A stretch of DNA of 48,246 nt. Source: JBBSJT01 sp041691015 (GTDB lineage: Bacteria > Chlamydiota > Chlamydiia > Chlamydiales > Parachlamydiaceae). Below, one piece after another: positions 1 to 9,667 of this stretch. Where the stretch lies: the NCBI GenBank assembly GCA_041691015.1, contig JBEPVN010000005.1, forward strand, positions 1 to 48,246. The letters are read 5' to 3'. Position numbers and translations under genes: made by a program. The notes below the pieces were generated by a model, which saw only the letters and a list, made by a program, of their open reading frames with translations, was not told the origin of the DNA and ran no database searches. Position 1 is the stretch's first letter; each line of letters opens with the position of its first letter.

Positions 1-110
1 AAAACCCTCAAAAACGAACAAGGGCTAAAGCCCTTGCAAACATACGCAGGCTAAAGCCTACGCTACAAAACAAGGGTTAAAACCCTCAAAAACGAACAAG
101 GGCTAAAGCC
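1..110. repeat. Short palindromic repeats with a 78-bp direct repeat
   Basis: A 32-bp sequence at 1-32 recurs exactly at 79-110, a 78-bp period. Within and between the copies are small hairpins of the form GGGCTAAAGCCC (about 19-36), AGGCTAAAGCCT (about 48-59) and AGGGTTAAAACCCT (about 72-85), all with a central AA or TAAA. No coding frame is supported here. The array probably continues upstream of the window. It lies beyond the 3' end of the minus-strand gene ending at 144. Function unknown; it looks like an intergenic REP-type repeat rather than CRISPR, because there are no regular unique spacers. Confidence 0.75.
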
Positions 111-143
111 TTAAGCTCAAAAAGCATAAAGGTTACTAAAGTT

Positions 144-1025
144 TTAAGACTTACAGCTAAGGCCAATCAATTTAAAATTCCTTCTCAAGAGTGCCTCTCT
201 TGCAGCATCGCTTTCCTGAAATGATTTTACCAATTCCTCATGATTGCTATAATCTTTAAAAGCATCTTTAAATTCATTTGAAGCAACAGCTTTTGAATCT
301 ATTTCCAAGTGCGTTCCTGTTAATAGCACCGTAGGAGATTTATCATTTTTATAAAGGACGCTTTCACAAAGTCTCGAAGCTTTAATAACTGACGGCTCCA
401 TATGCATATTGTTTCGTCCATTAAGTGGACTTTTTATAATTTCGTAGGAATGTGAATGATTATATGTGGATAAAATTTTCATGTTGGGGTTTTGATCGCA
501 ATCAAGAAATGCGGGACTAAAAATATGAGCGGATCTAACAGAACTGCCGTCTTCAGCAACTGTGATTTTTAATGGTCTGAAATCCTCAAATCGCACGATA
601 CCTTTTTCTGGTTTTGGAAAAATAGGAGCCAATACTTTGTCTGGAAAAATATCTAAATATTTATCACCATCACTATGAAATGAAAATGTTTTATCATTTA
701 TTTTCCAAAGCTCCTGACAAGCCGTCGTAGCTAAGATAGCTCCTGCGCAAATTCCCATATAAGGAACTTTATATTTTTCTATATGCGTTTTTATCATTGC
801 TGCATTCTGCTCCATAGAGTAGTACATTAGAGCTGCATTGCCTCCTGGAACAACAATTGCTTTTATAGAGGACGGTTCATTCCAGCAATCCATTAAATCA
901 TTAATTTTACGAATTCTGTAAAGTTTATTGTCTGTTAGTTCGTTTAACTGCCTTTCTATGGCATTTAGACAAAAAGTGCTTGCACCAAGTCCTGAATAAA
1001 GTAAAATTTGTGATGATGATGCCAT
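144..1025 (-). CDS. BPL_N-domain (class I glutamine amidotransferase-like) protein
   Basis: This 293-residue protein resembles the biotin-protein-ligase N-terminal (BPL_N) family, a class I glutamine-amidotransferase-like fold. Seen: an N-terminal strand QILLYSGLGAS, a VVPGGNAALMYY segment near residues 58-69, and a nucleophile-elbow motif MGICAGA with Cys93. In the family this cysteine sits where amidotransferases carry their catalytic cysteine, but the substrate is usually unknown. There is no biotin-ligase catalytic domain, so it should not be called BirA. I chose the ATG at 1025 because an AGGAG lies six bases upstream; a longer frame from a TTG at 1094 would only add a hydrophobic, poorly supported leader. 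It lies downstream of the nqr block on the same strand, with a gap of about 120 bases. Confidence 0.7.
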   Translation of the reverse strand: MASSSQILLYSGLGASTFCLNAIERQLNELTDNKLYRIRKINDLMDCWNEPSSIKAIVVPGGNAALMYYSMEQNAAMIKTHIEKYKVPYMGICAGAILATTACQELWKINDKTFSFHSDGDKYLDIFPDKVLAPIFPKPEKGIVRFEDFRPLKITVAEDGSSVRSAHIFSPAFLDCDQNPNMKILSTYNHSHSYEIIKSPLNGRNNMHMEPSVIKASRLCESVLYKNDKSPTVLLTGTHLEIDSKAVASNEFKDAFKDYSNHEELVKSFQESDAAREALLRRNFKLIGLSCKS

Positions 1026-1147
1026 ATTGACTCCTGCATTATGTGTAATAAATATAATTAGTGATAGTATAACAAATATTAAAATTATGGGCAATTAATT
1101 TACAAAAAAAACATAAATAGAATTAGATACTAATAAATATTTTTTTA

Positions 1148-1873
1148 TTAGGAAGGGTCGGTTACTTCTTTTTGGCTTGGCGGAGGAATAATGGATTTTT
1201 CTACTTGGACTGATGGACCGGTAGGCGTAGCAAGTTTGATCCCCGTAAAGCCTTGAAATGCCATTGCCATAAGACCCGTCATAATAAATGTTATACCCAT
1301 GCCCCTTAATGATGGAACGACATTTGAAATACTAAGCTTTTCGCGGATTGCGGCAATCAGCGCAATTGCAAGCCACCAGCCAAGACCGGATCCAAATACA
1401 TAAATGACATTTGGCCAAAAAGGATAATTTCTTGTGACAGCAAAAAGGCAAGCTCCTAAAATGGCGCAATTTACTGCGATGAGCGGAAGATAAAGTCCTA
1501 GGGATAAATAAAGTGAAGGCGCTAATTTTTCGATTAAAATTTCTAAAACTTGAACAAATCCTGCAATGACAGAGATAAACAGTAAAAATTCCAAGAAATC
1601 CAGATTGATGTGAGATGCATTAATGCCAAAAACACTTAGCCATGAAAGAGCGCCAGGACCCGTAATAAATCTATGGACGCACCAGTTAAGGATGCCAGAA
1701 ATTCCTGTTACAAAAACAACAGCCAACCCAAGACCGTTAGCAGTTTTAAGTTTGGTAGAACATGCCAAATAAGTACACATGCCTAAAAAATTTGCAAAAA
1801 TAAAATTTTCGATCAATACAGACTGTATTAAGAGTCCAAAAAGATTGATTGGCTCATAGTTTCCCATCCACAT
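1148..1873 (-). CDS. nqrE: Na+-translocating NADH:quinone reductase subunit E
   Basis: NqrE is one of the integral-membrane subunits of the Na+-NQR complex, which oxidises NADH, reduces quinone and pumps sodium. Seen: six or so hydrophobic helices and the family-typical start with IENFIFANFLGMCTYLACS, followed by NCAILGACLFAV in the second half. In the family the two inverted halves carry the membrane-embedded cysteines; candidate residues here are the Cys in GMCTYL and in NCAILGAC. At 241 residues it is about 40 longer than proteobacterial NqrE (around 200). The excess is a hydrophilic, proline-containing C-terminal tail. The ATG at 1873 has a GAGAG seven bases upstream. It starts 17 bases after nqrD and is the last nqr gene of the unit. 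Confidence 0.93.
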   Translation of the reverse strand: MWMGNYEPINLFGLLIQSVLIENFIFANFLGMCTYLACSTKLKTANGLGLAVVFVTGISGILNWCVHRFITGPGALSWLSVFGINASHINLDFLEFLLFISVIAGFVQVLEILIEKLAPSLYLSLGLYLPLIAVNCAILGACLFAVTRNYPFWPNVIYVFGSGLGWWLAIALIAAIREKLSISNVVPSLRGMGITFIMTGLMAMAFQGFTGIKLATPTGPSVQVEKSIIPPPSQKEVTDPS

Positions 1874-1890
1874 AAGATCACTCTCAACTT

Positions 1891-2526
1891 TTATGCTTTT
1901 TTGTTCATGTTATTATAAATCCAAATCATTCCGCCAATTAAAAAAAATGCGGCAGGGGGACTTACCATTAATGCAAAATTTTCGTAGCCATTTGGATTTT
2001 CAGGGGATGCGTACCAGGACAATGGAACGACCTGATAGCCAAAAAGCTGCCCAAACCCAAAAAGCTCCCTGATAAAGCCTATGACAAAAAGAACCCATGC
2101 ATATCCAAGGCCAGCTCCAAGACCATCCATAAAAGCAGGAATTGGAGTCACATTTTTTGCCATTCCTTCTGTTCTACCCATCACAATGCAATTTGTGATA
2201 ATTAAGCCAACAAAAACGCTTAAAACTTTTGAGATACTAAAAAAATAGGCTTGAAGAATCTGGTCGATGATGATCACAAAAACAGAAATAATAGCAAGTT
2301 GCGTAATCATCCGGACGCTATCTGGAGTAATTTTTCTTAATAGGGAAACAAAAAAACAGGAACATGCCGTTACAAAAGAAACAGAAAGCCCCATGGTGAT
2401 CGCAACAGAAAGCCTATTTGTGACTCCAAGTGCAGAGCATATGCCCAAAACTGCAACCAGGACTTGATTGTCTCCCCAAAGCTGGCTTGTCAAATAGGAA
2501 AAACTGGATTGTTTTGTTGCTGCCAT
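1891..2526 (-). CDS. nqrD: Na+-translocating NADH:quinone reductase subunit D
   Basis: NqrD is the membrane subunit paired with NqrE in the Na+-NQR complex; both belong to the RnfA/RnfE-like family. The 211-residue length is normal. Seen: multiple hydrophobic helices, the N-terminal NQVLVAVLGICSALGVTNRL segment and TNCIVMGRTEG in the middle, both typical of NqrD, with conserved cysteines in GICSALG and TNCIVMG. The gene starts 7 bases after the nqrC stop, and nqrE follows 17 bases later, so these are almost certainly cotranscribed. The ribosome-binding site before the ATG at 2526 is weak, which fits translational coupling to nqrC. Confidence 0.95.
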   Translation of the reverse strand: MAATKQSSFSYLTSQLWGDNQVLVAVLGICSALGVTNRLSVAITMGLSVSFVTACSCFFVSLLRKITPDSVRMITQLAIISVFVIIIDQILQAYFFSISKVLSVFVGLIITNCIVMGRTEGMAKNVTPIPAFMDGLGAGLGYAWVLFVIGFIRELFGFGQLFGYQVVPLSWYASPENPNGYENFALMVSPPAAFFLIGGMIWIYNNMNKKA

Positions 2527-2533
2527 ATATTTT

Positions 2534-3439
2534 TTACTTTTTATTTTGGTCGTGTAGTTTAATAAAAAAAGGTCTATAAGCCTCTAACACAGATTTATAA
2601 GCCTCCGTTACGCCATTTCCTGTAAGCGTAGCTCCAGCCATGCCATCTACAGCACTTTTTGATTTTGGCAAGTCGCCAAGTACTTCAGAAACTTTTCCAT
2701 GCACAACAGTAATTCCGATAGGAGCTGTTTTAAAATCTGTCATACCATTAGCTGTTTCCAAAAATATCAATTTACCGGGAAAAAGATCCTGCCAATAGCT
2801 CTCTGAAATGTTTGCTCCAAGCCCGGGTGTTTCTTTTTGGTCGTACCATGAAATGCCGATAACTGTGTCCCCATCTGTTTTAATCGCAAGATAGCCGTAT
2901 ATTGCGTCCCAAAGACCATATCCATTTACAGGAATGACATAACCTTCAGGTTTTATCTCAGCACTGCTTTTCTCACTATTTGGCATAATCATATAAATAA
3001 GTTTTAGAGGCTCTTTGTAGTAGCCTGACTTTTTATAGTCCGCAAGATATTTATCTTCATTAATGTTTGCTTTTTCAAATGTCGTCAGATTTCCTTTATC
3101 ATCTACAAGATAGGGAAGAAGTCTTTTTTTATATACTTCCAATAATTCCTGTCTTGAAGGAATATCCTGGATTGAACCTGGAACTAAAAATCCATCTTTA
3201 GAATATTTTGCAGGAGAGTATGCATCACTCTTATCTTCTACCAAAAAATAACCATCATGCGAGAGTATTTTTGCTGCGATCATCATTTGTTTGCTGCGGT
3301 CCAATTCTTTTGCGATCTCTTTTGGCTTACTCAAAACACTTGCAAGCACGGACAAAATCAGAGCACATACAACGCTTAAAATAACAACAAAAGTAATTAC
3401 CTGGATATTCGTGTTACTTTTTTTAGGCTCTTCTGACAT
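2534..3439 (-). CDS. nqrC: Na+-translocating NADH:quinone reductase subunit C
   Basis: NqrC carries a covalently bound FMN on the periplasmic side of the Na+-NQR complex. Seen: one N-terminal transmembrane helix at about residues 12-36, then a soluble FMN-binding domain of 301 residues in total. The flavin attachment motif near the C-terminus reads AGATLTGNGV; by family rule the FMN is esterified to the threonine of the S/AGAT motif, which I place at Thr271. The more usual serine at the first position of that motif is alanine here. The start at 3439 lies inside the end of nqrB (17-base overlap) and has an AGGAG upstream, a clear sign of coupled translation. Confidence 0.94.
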   Translation of the reverse strand: MSEEPKKSNTNIQVITFVVILSVVCALILSVLASVLSKPKEIAKELDRSKQMMIAAKILSHDGYFLVEDKSDAYSPAKYSKDGFLVPGSIQDIPSRQELLEVYKKRLLPYLVDDKGNLTTFEKANINEDKYLADYKKSGYYKEPLKLIYMIMPNSEKSSAEIKPEGYVIPVNGYGLWDAIYGYLAIKTDGDTVIGISWYDQKETPGLGANISESYWQDLFPGKLIFLETANGMTDFKTAPIGITVVHGKVSEVLGDLPKSKSAVDGMAGATLTGNGVTEAYKSVLEAYRPFFIKLHDQNKK

Positions 3440-4952
3440 GACGGCTCCTATTTCTTAAAATTTGAGCGACATAATAATCAATTAAAGGCGCAAAACAATT
3501 ACCGACTAAAATGGCAAGCATAACCCCTTCTGGGTAAGCTGGATTAATAACCCGAATGATAATGGTGATAAGGCCGCACAACAATCCGTAGATCCATTCA
3601 GAAATTTTTAATGAGGGCGATGAGACGGGATCTGTGATCATGAAGACAAGGCCAAAGGCAAGCCCGCCCAAAAGTAGATGTTTGTAGGCCGGAAAACCAA
3701 ACTGAGCAGGTAAAAAAGCTCCATTTGCGTCTGCAAAATAATGTGAGGCAAATTGAATGATAAAAGCTGTTAAAAAGGCACCAAGACCCATAGCTGCCAT
3801 TGTCCTCCAGGAACCAACACCTGTATAAATCAAAAAGAGAGCTCCAAGAAGACATGCCAAAGTGGATGTTTCGCCAAGGCAACCGAGCTTATCGCCAAGA
3901 AAAAAGCCGATATCGCTATTGTGTAAAAGTCCGAATTTTAAATTCGCAAAATGATAGGCATCATCATAAAAGCCGGGAGATAAACCAAGACCCCCCTCGC
4001 TTATAGGAGATGTCACAAAGCTCTGAAGCTGCTCTGAGGATAAACTTCCAAGCGCTGCATCGTGATTTCCAAGTTCCTTCCATTTGTCAAAATGAGAAGT
4101 GATCACATCTTGTGTTGCAACATCTGAACTTAAGTGATTAGTTCCAATTGCATCGACATGAATATTTTTTATGTCTTGCGTCACATTGAAATGGTTTAGC
4201 GGTGTAGCTTGCGAATAGCCATCTAATGATAGAGCCTTTGATTCCTGATTCATTTTAACAAGACTTTCACGAATGACTGTAGGATTTCTTCCAACCCATA
4301 CATCTCCTGACATGCGTCCTGGAAATGTAAAAAATAAAAAAGCCCTGCAAGCTAAAGCTGGATTTACGATATTCATTCCAGAGCCGCCAAAGACTTCTTT
4401 TGAAAATACAATTCCGGCAGAAATCCCAAAGGCCGCCATCCAATACGGGATTGTTGGGGGAAGTATCAGCACATAAAGAATTCCGGTGACAAGCAAACCC
4501 TCTGAGATTTCATGACCTCTTATATAAGCAAAAAGATATTCCCAAAACGTTCCGACAGTGTAGGATAAAATTGTTAAAGGAATAAAAATTTTTAAACCTT
4601 CACTAATAAAAGATAAATATCTTGAATCTTTCATCGCGAAGTTAAAGTAGCCTTTTAATGAAGTTGCAGATGCCAAATATTCGTTCATTAAGTGATAATT
4701 GCCGCTTGAGTATACAATGGATTGAAGCCCCGTATTCCATATTGCCATTAATATGCAGGGAATTAAAGAAATGACAACAAGTACCATCCACCGCTTGATA
4801 TCGATTGCGTCTCTTATGTGGGGACTCTTTGATGTGTTGATGGGTGCTTCAAAAAGAAAAGTATCTGTTGCGTCAATGAGCGGTCTTAGGAAGGCAAGGG
4901 GTTTTCCTTTTTTGGAAAGAGAGAGCTGAAAGTCTAAAAATCGACGTAACAT
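3423..4952 (-). CDS. nqrB: Na+-translocating NADH:quinone reductase subunit B
   Basis: NqrB is the largest membrane subunit of Na+-NQR and carries a covalent FMN as well as sites linked to quinone and sodium movement. The protein has 509 residues, longer than the roughly 415 of proteobacterial forms, with extra sequence around residues 265-340. Seen: about ten hydrophobic helices, the conserved NPALACRAFLFFTFPG segment, and the flavin attachment motif DGYSQATPLNHF, with the acceptor threonine at position 250. The ATG at 4952 is preceded by AAGGA with four bases of spacing. It heads the nqrBCDE unit. NqrA and NqrF are not in this window; in sequenced chlamydiae they are encoded elsewhere. Confidence 0.96.
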   Translation of the reverse strand: MLRRFLDFQLSLSKKGKPLAFLRPLIDATDTFLFEAPINTSKSPHIRDAIDIKRWMVLVVISLIPCILMAIWNTGLQSIVYSSGNYHLMNEYLASATSLKGYFNFAMKDSRYLSFISEGLKIFIPLTILSYTVGTFWEYLFAYIRGHEISEGLLVTGILYVLILPPTIPYWMAAFGISAGIVFSKEVFGGSGMNIVNPALACRAFLFFTFPGRMSGDVWVGRNPTVIRESLVKMNQESKALSLDGYSQATPLNHFNVTQDIKNIHVDAIGTNHLSSDVATQDVITSHFDKWKELGNHDAALGSLSSEQLQSFVTSPISEGGLGLSPGFYDDAYHFANLKFGLLHNSDIGFFLGDKLGCLGETSTLACLLGALFLIYTGVGSWRTMAAMGLGAFLTAFIIQFASHYFADANGAFLPAQFGFPAYKHLLLGGLAFGLVFMITDPVSSPSLKISEWIYGLLCGLITIIIRVINPAYPEGVMLAILVGNCFAPLIDYYVAQILRNRSRHVRRA

Positions 4953-5148
4953 GTTGTCCTTATCAGAGATTGCTTTTTTAGTCTCAGGCTAGCAAAAAAT
5001 TAGAAAAAGTCAATAATAAATTATCATAAACTAAAGTTAAAAAAAACATGCAGCTTTTTAAAATGCATGCCTTTTAAATATTCATTGCATCGAATTTCAG
5101 ATTCATTCAAAATCTGGAATTAATTTAAGCATTATAAGATTTTTCATT

Positions 5149-8100
5149 ATGTTGCGACGCTTCAAAATAATTTCATCTTTTCTGGCAGCGTTTTTCGTTC
5201 TGCTTTGCATCTATTATTCAGCAAATATTTTTTCCAGATTTGTGGAATTTTCTTTGAAGAATTACTGCAAGGATTGTTTAGCAAGTGAATTGACAGAAGA
5301 GAGCGTAACGCATCTTGATCACTACATTGTTTTTGAAAACCCCAAATTAAAAGCTTTATCAAATTGCTGCGAATCGGCTCTTGTAGCAGAGAAGTTGATG
5401 ATTTTTTATGAGTCAAATTTGTTAAAAAGGGAAGTCTATCTTTATGTTACCCTCGTTAACCCAAAAATTGACTTATCAGCAATGGCAAAAGCCTTAAATC
5501 ATCTGATTGAAAATGAAAAAAAGCATTTGAGTTTTTTTAAAATAAAACATGATGTTCAAATAAAAAATGGGGTCATCACTTACCCGAACCAAGAGAGTAC
5601 GGAGAAAGTCTATTTTACGAGCAGTCATGACTTCATCCAAAAAAATGAATTAAATTTTAAGCTTAACGTAGCTTGTTCCGATGAAGAAAAAAACTGCATG
5701 GAGCTTCATCTTTTTCAAGACGCATCAAATGATTTTGTGGTGGATGTTTCATTTAAGGACCTTTGCTGCAAAACAATTAACGGTATTTTGTCTAATGCGA
5801 TAGAGGGTTTTAGCAGTTTCGCGTTAGATTCCGGTGTTTTAAAAGGCAACGCCAAAGTGATTATGAAATCTGATGGTTCGCCAGAACTTACATCTGATCT
5901 TGTAGCAAAAAATTTGTCGTTTGCCTACAAACCTTTAAATATCCTTGGAAAAGTCCCGGAAAGTACCATTTGTTTTTCTAAAAGCCATTTTGGACATATT
6001 GATTTAAAAAATGCCTTAATCTCGTTTAAACCAAATGGTTTGGGTTTGGAATATAACCAGTTGATCGGTAATTGCAGAATGGAAGTGGATCTTTTTAATG
6101 ATGACAGTTTAATGTCGATTGATTTTAAAGGCGGAGCTGAACATCTTGTTTCATTTTTTCCGGACCATCAGAAAGCAACAATTGAAAAATCGTTCAATCA
6201 AGATGATTTGTTCCTCAAAGGACAATTAAAAAAACTGACGGATGCAAATACCTTAAAACATTTTTATTCATTTGATGGTTTTTTCAATATTTTTTCAAGA
6301 TTTTCAGAGCAAAACGAAACCATTTTTTTTGGTTTTGAACTTGAAGATTTGAAAAGTAAAATTGCCTTGCAAAACGGCTGGTTTAACGCGCCGCATTTGA
6401 AGTTGGATAAATACTTAAGACCTTTTATTTTTCAGGACAATGATATTAAGTTGAACGGTTATGGAAATTTTTCCGGCACTTTTGATAGCGAAAAAATAAA
6501 TCTAACCTATAATACTCAAAATACTGTTTTAGAAAATGAACACTTTGTGATGGAAACAGAAGTTATTTCAGGAGCAGAACACTTTTATGATTTCAAAACA
6601 CAAAAAAGCAGCGGAATGCTTCCTATCAAAAACGGCATGTATTTTGATAAAAAAAGCGGTCTTCTTTTCACAGATATTAACGCAGACTTTGAAGTAGACC
6701 CAAAGAAAATAAAAACTTCATTCATCGAAGCTTTTTGCAACGGAGCTTATTTTGCAGGAAGTCAGGAGCTTGATTTAAGCAGTCCGATCATTGGAGAATT
6801 TGATCTCTATTTTCATGTAATGCACATGAAAGGCAAACTCTCTGAAATGCAAACGATTTTTTCCCACTTTGGCGAACCTTATTTCTTTCTTAAGATACCT
6901 TTGGAAGCTGATGTACTTTTAAGGCAGGGAGGCGGATTTTTAAGTTTTCATTTTGAACCGGACGATTGTAAATTTCAAGCAACTGTACAGGGAGAAGTTG
7001 TAAATGGAGTCAGTAAAAGCGATCATTTTGACTTATCTGTTCAAGATCTTAACTTAAATTTTGATTACAACCATCAACAAAATGATTTTACTTTTTCTGA
7101 TATTCAAGGAACCCTCATTGTTGGAAAACCGGAAGTTGCAGAAGAATACTTCATGGCAGGAGATCAGATACGCTTTACAGATTATAGCCATAACGCTTCT
7201 ACATTTGACTTTTGGATAGGAGATAAAAACCGCGATATCATACGGCTTGTTGGCAAAACAAATGGCATTGAAAATACTCTTGGAGATGATCTTGTAGAAA
7301 TTCAACTCGATCATAAGCTTTCGCATTTTGGAGATATGCAGTTTACAGCTTTTCAGTGTGTCTTAAAAGACTGGTTTGAAGTCGATACATTGAATATGGA
7401 CCTTAAGTTTAATCTTAAATACCTTTTAAACGATCTTCAAAGATTTAGTAGAACAGGTTTTTTCTTTTTGTCGAAGGGTCTTTTAAAAGAACTGAATAAT
7501 CTTAAAAAAGCAAACGGCGAGTTTTTTGTCAATCTGGAGTTTGATAAGCTAAGATCGATTTATCATTATGATGTGAAAGCAAATGAGATGGAAATTGGCT
7601 CTTATAAGTTCTCTTCAAGCCTTTTAAAAGGTAAAAAAATCGGACATATCTGGTCAATTGATGAATTGAAATTAGACAAACTGAACTTGGCTGCAGATAT
7701 TTTGTATCAAGGGAATGTTTGCAAAGTCAATTTTCTTGGAATCGAACTTGGCTCTTCTTTGACAATGGGGTTGGAGGGTGAATATGATGAAACTCAAAAC
7801 GCGATTTTAGCTCAAGTTAACTTTTGCGAAGCGAATTTTGAAAATTTGTCTGAATTTGCTTTTTGTAAACAGTTCATGGATGAATATAGCTTAAAAGGCA
7901 ATATGCGAGCTACAGGCGAGCTTAAGGTAGATTTTACAAAAGCTGTCGCCGGTTTGAACGCGGATTTATTACTCAATGCAAGTTTTACAAAATGCCAATT
8001 AAAAGATCTTGAATTTGAGGACGCTTCCCAAGTTTCTTGCCATTATGTGACGGATAAGGGTGTGATTTTAAGAGGTATCAAAACGGCAGTTCGCAGCCAG

Positions 8101-9603
8101 GATGTAAAAATTGCTCTTTTGGATATTGAAAAAGTTGAATATGAATTAAAGAATCATGCTTTTTCAATTGAAGAGATGCATTTTAAACTTCCTTCAAAAA
8201 ATTTAATATCTTTGACAAATAGTTTGGAGGAGACATTTACAAATGCTTTTAATACAACTGCATTGGATATATTAAAGAATTCCAAAACAGAAGGTTTTTT
8301 CGAAGGATCGTTAAATCTCGATATATCGAACCCTCATTATGCTTTGAGCTTGAATTTAAAAGATGGAAATTATTATTTTCTAGATAAAGAGCACTTGCTT
8401 CAAAATTTTATGATTGATTTTGATCCTTGTGAATTTAAGCTCTCCACTGAATATGTGTTTGATAAAATTCCTTTTTGGTTGAACCTGCATTCAAAGTCTG
8501 CAACTCTTGAATTTGGAAAACTTGTGTTAAGGAACGAAAAGTCTGAAGAGGTTTCTCCGCTTTCAATTTATTGGCGAAAAGACAAGACTGCTGGATTTGT
8601 TGTAGAAACAGCAGAAGGTTGTTTTTCAGGTCTTGATGTTCATTTGCATCGCAATGATGAAAAGTCTTTGGAATTTGGAAAATTTCATTTAACAGGTGAT
8701 ATTTCTTTTGATCCAAAAAGTGTATCTTCACTAATCCCACCACACTTTAAGCAAGTTTTACGACGTTTAAAAATTGGTTCCGGATATGCCCTAAAAGGGG
8801 ACTTGTCATTATTTAACGGAAAAAACTTTGATTTGGCAGATTCTGTATTTAAAGGCGAGCTTTTAGGCAACGACTTTGAAATGAAAGGCTATCAATTCCA
8901 AATGTTATCTGCAGAGGTTGAATACAAAAAAAATGAGATTTCGATAAATAAATTCCAGTTGAGAGATACTTGCGGAAGATTTTATGCGGATCATATACAT
9001 TTTAATTCTGAAAATGATGAAAATTGGAAAATCAATCTTCCCATGCTTCGTATCGAAGAATTCAGACCAAGTCTTACAAGAGCTGCCGGCATTTTTTCAA
9101 CGCCAAGTAAAAGACCATTTGTCATCGAGCAGCTGGAACTTGAAAATTTTGAAGGAGATTTAAGTAATTATAAAGATTTTACAGGCTGTGGCCGTTTTTC
9201 TTTCAAAAATCCGCATAAGAAAAATTTACAAAATACGATACTTGCAATTCCGGCAGAAATTATTTCGAGGATCGGTCTTGACCTAACTGTTTTGACACCT
9301 GTTATCGGAACCGTAGAATATCAAATTTTAGACGGAAAAATCATGCTTACGAAATTCAAAGATGTTTATAGCGAAGGACGTTTGTCGAAATTTTATTTAG
9401 CAGACGCCAAGGTTCCATCCTATGTGGATTTTCAAGGCAATTTATTTGTGAAAGTCAGGATGAAACATTATAATTTGTTGTTTAAGCTGGCAGAACTTTT
9501 TGTTGTCAATGTTCAAGGCAATTTAAGAAAGCCCACGTATTCCTTCCAAAAGCAAAGCAAGCATGAGCAAGAGGCAATGCTGATCCCCATCTCCGACATA
9601 TAA
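5149..9603 (+). CDS. Large AsmA/TamB-like envelope protein
   Basis: A 1484-residue protein with a single N-terminal signal-anchor helix (about residues 6-27) followed by a very long extracytoplasmic region rich in alternating hydrophobic residues, as expected for a beta-rich lipid-conduit protein. The C-terminal 150 residues look like the AsmA/DUF3971/TamB-type ending: a GTVEYQILDGKIMLTKFKDV stretch, then DFQGNLFVKVRMK and NVQGNLRKPTYSF. Members of this group link inner and outer membranes and affect lipid transport or outer-membrane assembly; applying that here is inference. There are several cysteine pairs near the N-terminus (YCKDC, NCC). It is divergent from nqrB and convergent with ribE, with a strong hairpin starting immediately after its stop. 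The start codon lacks a clear ribosome-binding site. Confidence 0.68.
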   Translation: MLRRFKIISSFLAAFFVLLCIYYSANIFSRFVEFSLKNYCKDCLASELTEESVTHLDHYIVFENPKLKALSNCCESALVAEKLMIFYESNLLKREVYLYVTLVNPKIDLSAMAKALNHLIENEKKHLSFFKIKHDVQIKNGVITYPNQESTEKVYFTSSHDFIQKNELNFKLNVACSDEEKNCMELHLFQDASNDFVVDVSFKDLCCKTINGILSNAIEGFSSFALDSGVLKGNAKVIMKSDGSPELTSDLVAKNLSFAYKPLNILGKVPESTICFSKSHFGHIDLKNALISFKPNGLGLEYNQLIGNCRMEVDLFNDDSLMSIDFKGGAEHLVSFFPDHQKATIEKSFNQDDLFLKGQLKKLTDANTLKHFYSFDGFFNIFSRFSEQNETIFFGFELEDLKSKIALQNGWFNAPHLKLDKYLRPFIFQDNDIKLNGYGNFSGTFDSEKINLTYNTQNTVLENEHFVMETEVISGAEHFYDFKTQKSSGMLPIKNGMYFDKKSGLLFTDINADFEVDPKKIKTSFIEAFCNGAYFAGSQELDLSSPIIGEFDLYFHVMHMKGKLSEMQTIFSHFGEPYFFLKIPLEADVLLRQGGGFLSFHFEPDDCKFQATVQGEVVNGVSKSDHFDLSVQDLNLNFDYNHQQNDFTFSDIQGTLIVGKPEVAEEYFMAGDQIRFTDYSHNASTFDFWIGDKNRDIIRLVGKTNGIENTLGDDLVEIQLDHKLSHFGDMQFTAFQCVLKDWFEVDTLNMDLKFNLKYLLNDLQRFSRTGFFFLSKGLLKELNNLKKANGEFFVNLEFDKLRSIYHYDVKANEMEIGSYKFSSSLLKGKKIGHIWSIDELKLDKLNLAADILYQGNVCKVNFLGIELGSSLTMGLEGEYDETQNAILAQVNFCEANFENLSEFAFCKQFMDEYSLKGNMRATGELKVDFTKAVAGLNADLLLNASFTKCQLKDLEFEDASQVSCHYVTDKGVILRGIKTAVRSQDVKIALLDIEKVEYELKNHAFSIEEMHFKLPSKNLISLTNSLEETFTNAFNTTALDILKNSKTEGFFEGSLNLDISNPHYALSLNLKDGNYYFLDKEHLLQNFMIDFDPCEFKLSTEYVFDKIPFWLNLHSKSATLEFGKLVLRNEKSEEVSPLSIYWRKDKTAGFVVETAEGCFSGLDVHLHRNDEKSLEFGKFHLTGDISFDPKSVSSLIPPHFKQVLRRLKIGSGYALKGDLSLFNGKNFDLADSVFKGELLGNDFEMKGYQFQMLSAEVEYKKNEISINKFQLRDTCGRFYADHIHFNSENDENWKINLPMLRIEEFRPSLTRAAGIFSTPSKRPFVIEQLELENFEGDLSNYKDFTGCGRFSFKNPHKKNLQNTILAIPAEIISRIGLDLTVLTPVIGTVEYQILDGKIMLTKFKDVYSEGRLSKFYLADAKVPSYVDFQGNLFVKVRMKHYNLLFKLAELFVVNVQGNLRKPTYSFQKQSKHEQEAMLIPISDI

Positions 9604-9640
9604 GACCCATTTAAAAACTTATACCGTTTTTAAATGGGTC
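9604..9640. terminator. Bidirectional hairpin terminator
   Basis: A perfect 15-bp inverted repeat (GACCCATTTAAAAAC and its complement) with a 7-base loop starts on the base after the stop codon of the plus-strand gene. It ends 28 bases before the stop of the convergent ribE. The A/T-rich inner stem and position between converging genes fit a bidirectional terminator. A further GGGTC word follows at about 9642 and again at 9653. Confidence 0.7.
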
Positions 9641-9667
9641 AGGGTCTGCGATGGGTCTTTAACCTAT

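Noticed and set aside
1..110. Possible CRISPR array start
   Set aside because: Repeat units are short, variable palindromes without regular unique spacers and no cas gene is present.
3598..3882. Open frame of 94 codons on the minus strand inside nqrB
   Set aside because: Same strand but another frame within well-supported nqrB; the product is Trp/Ser/Phe-rich without family resemblance.
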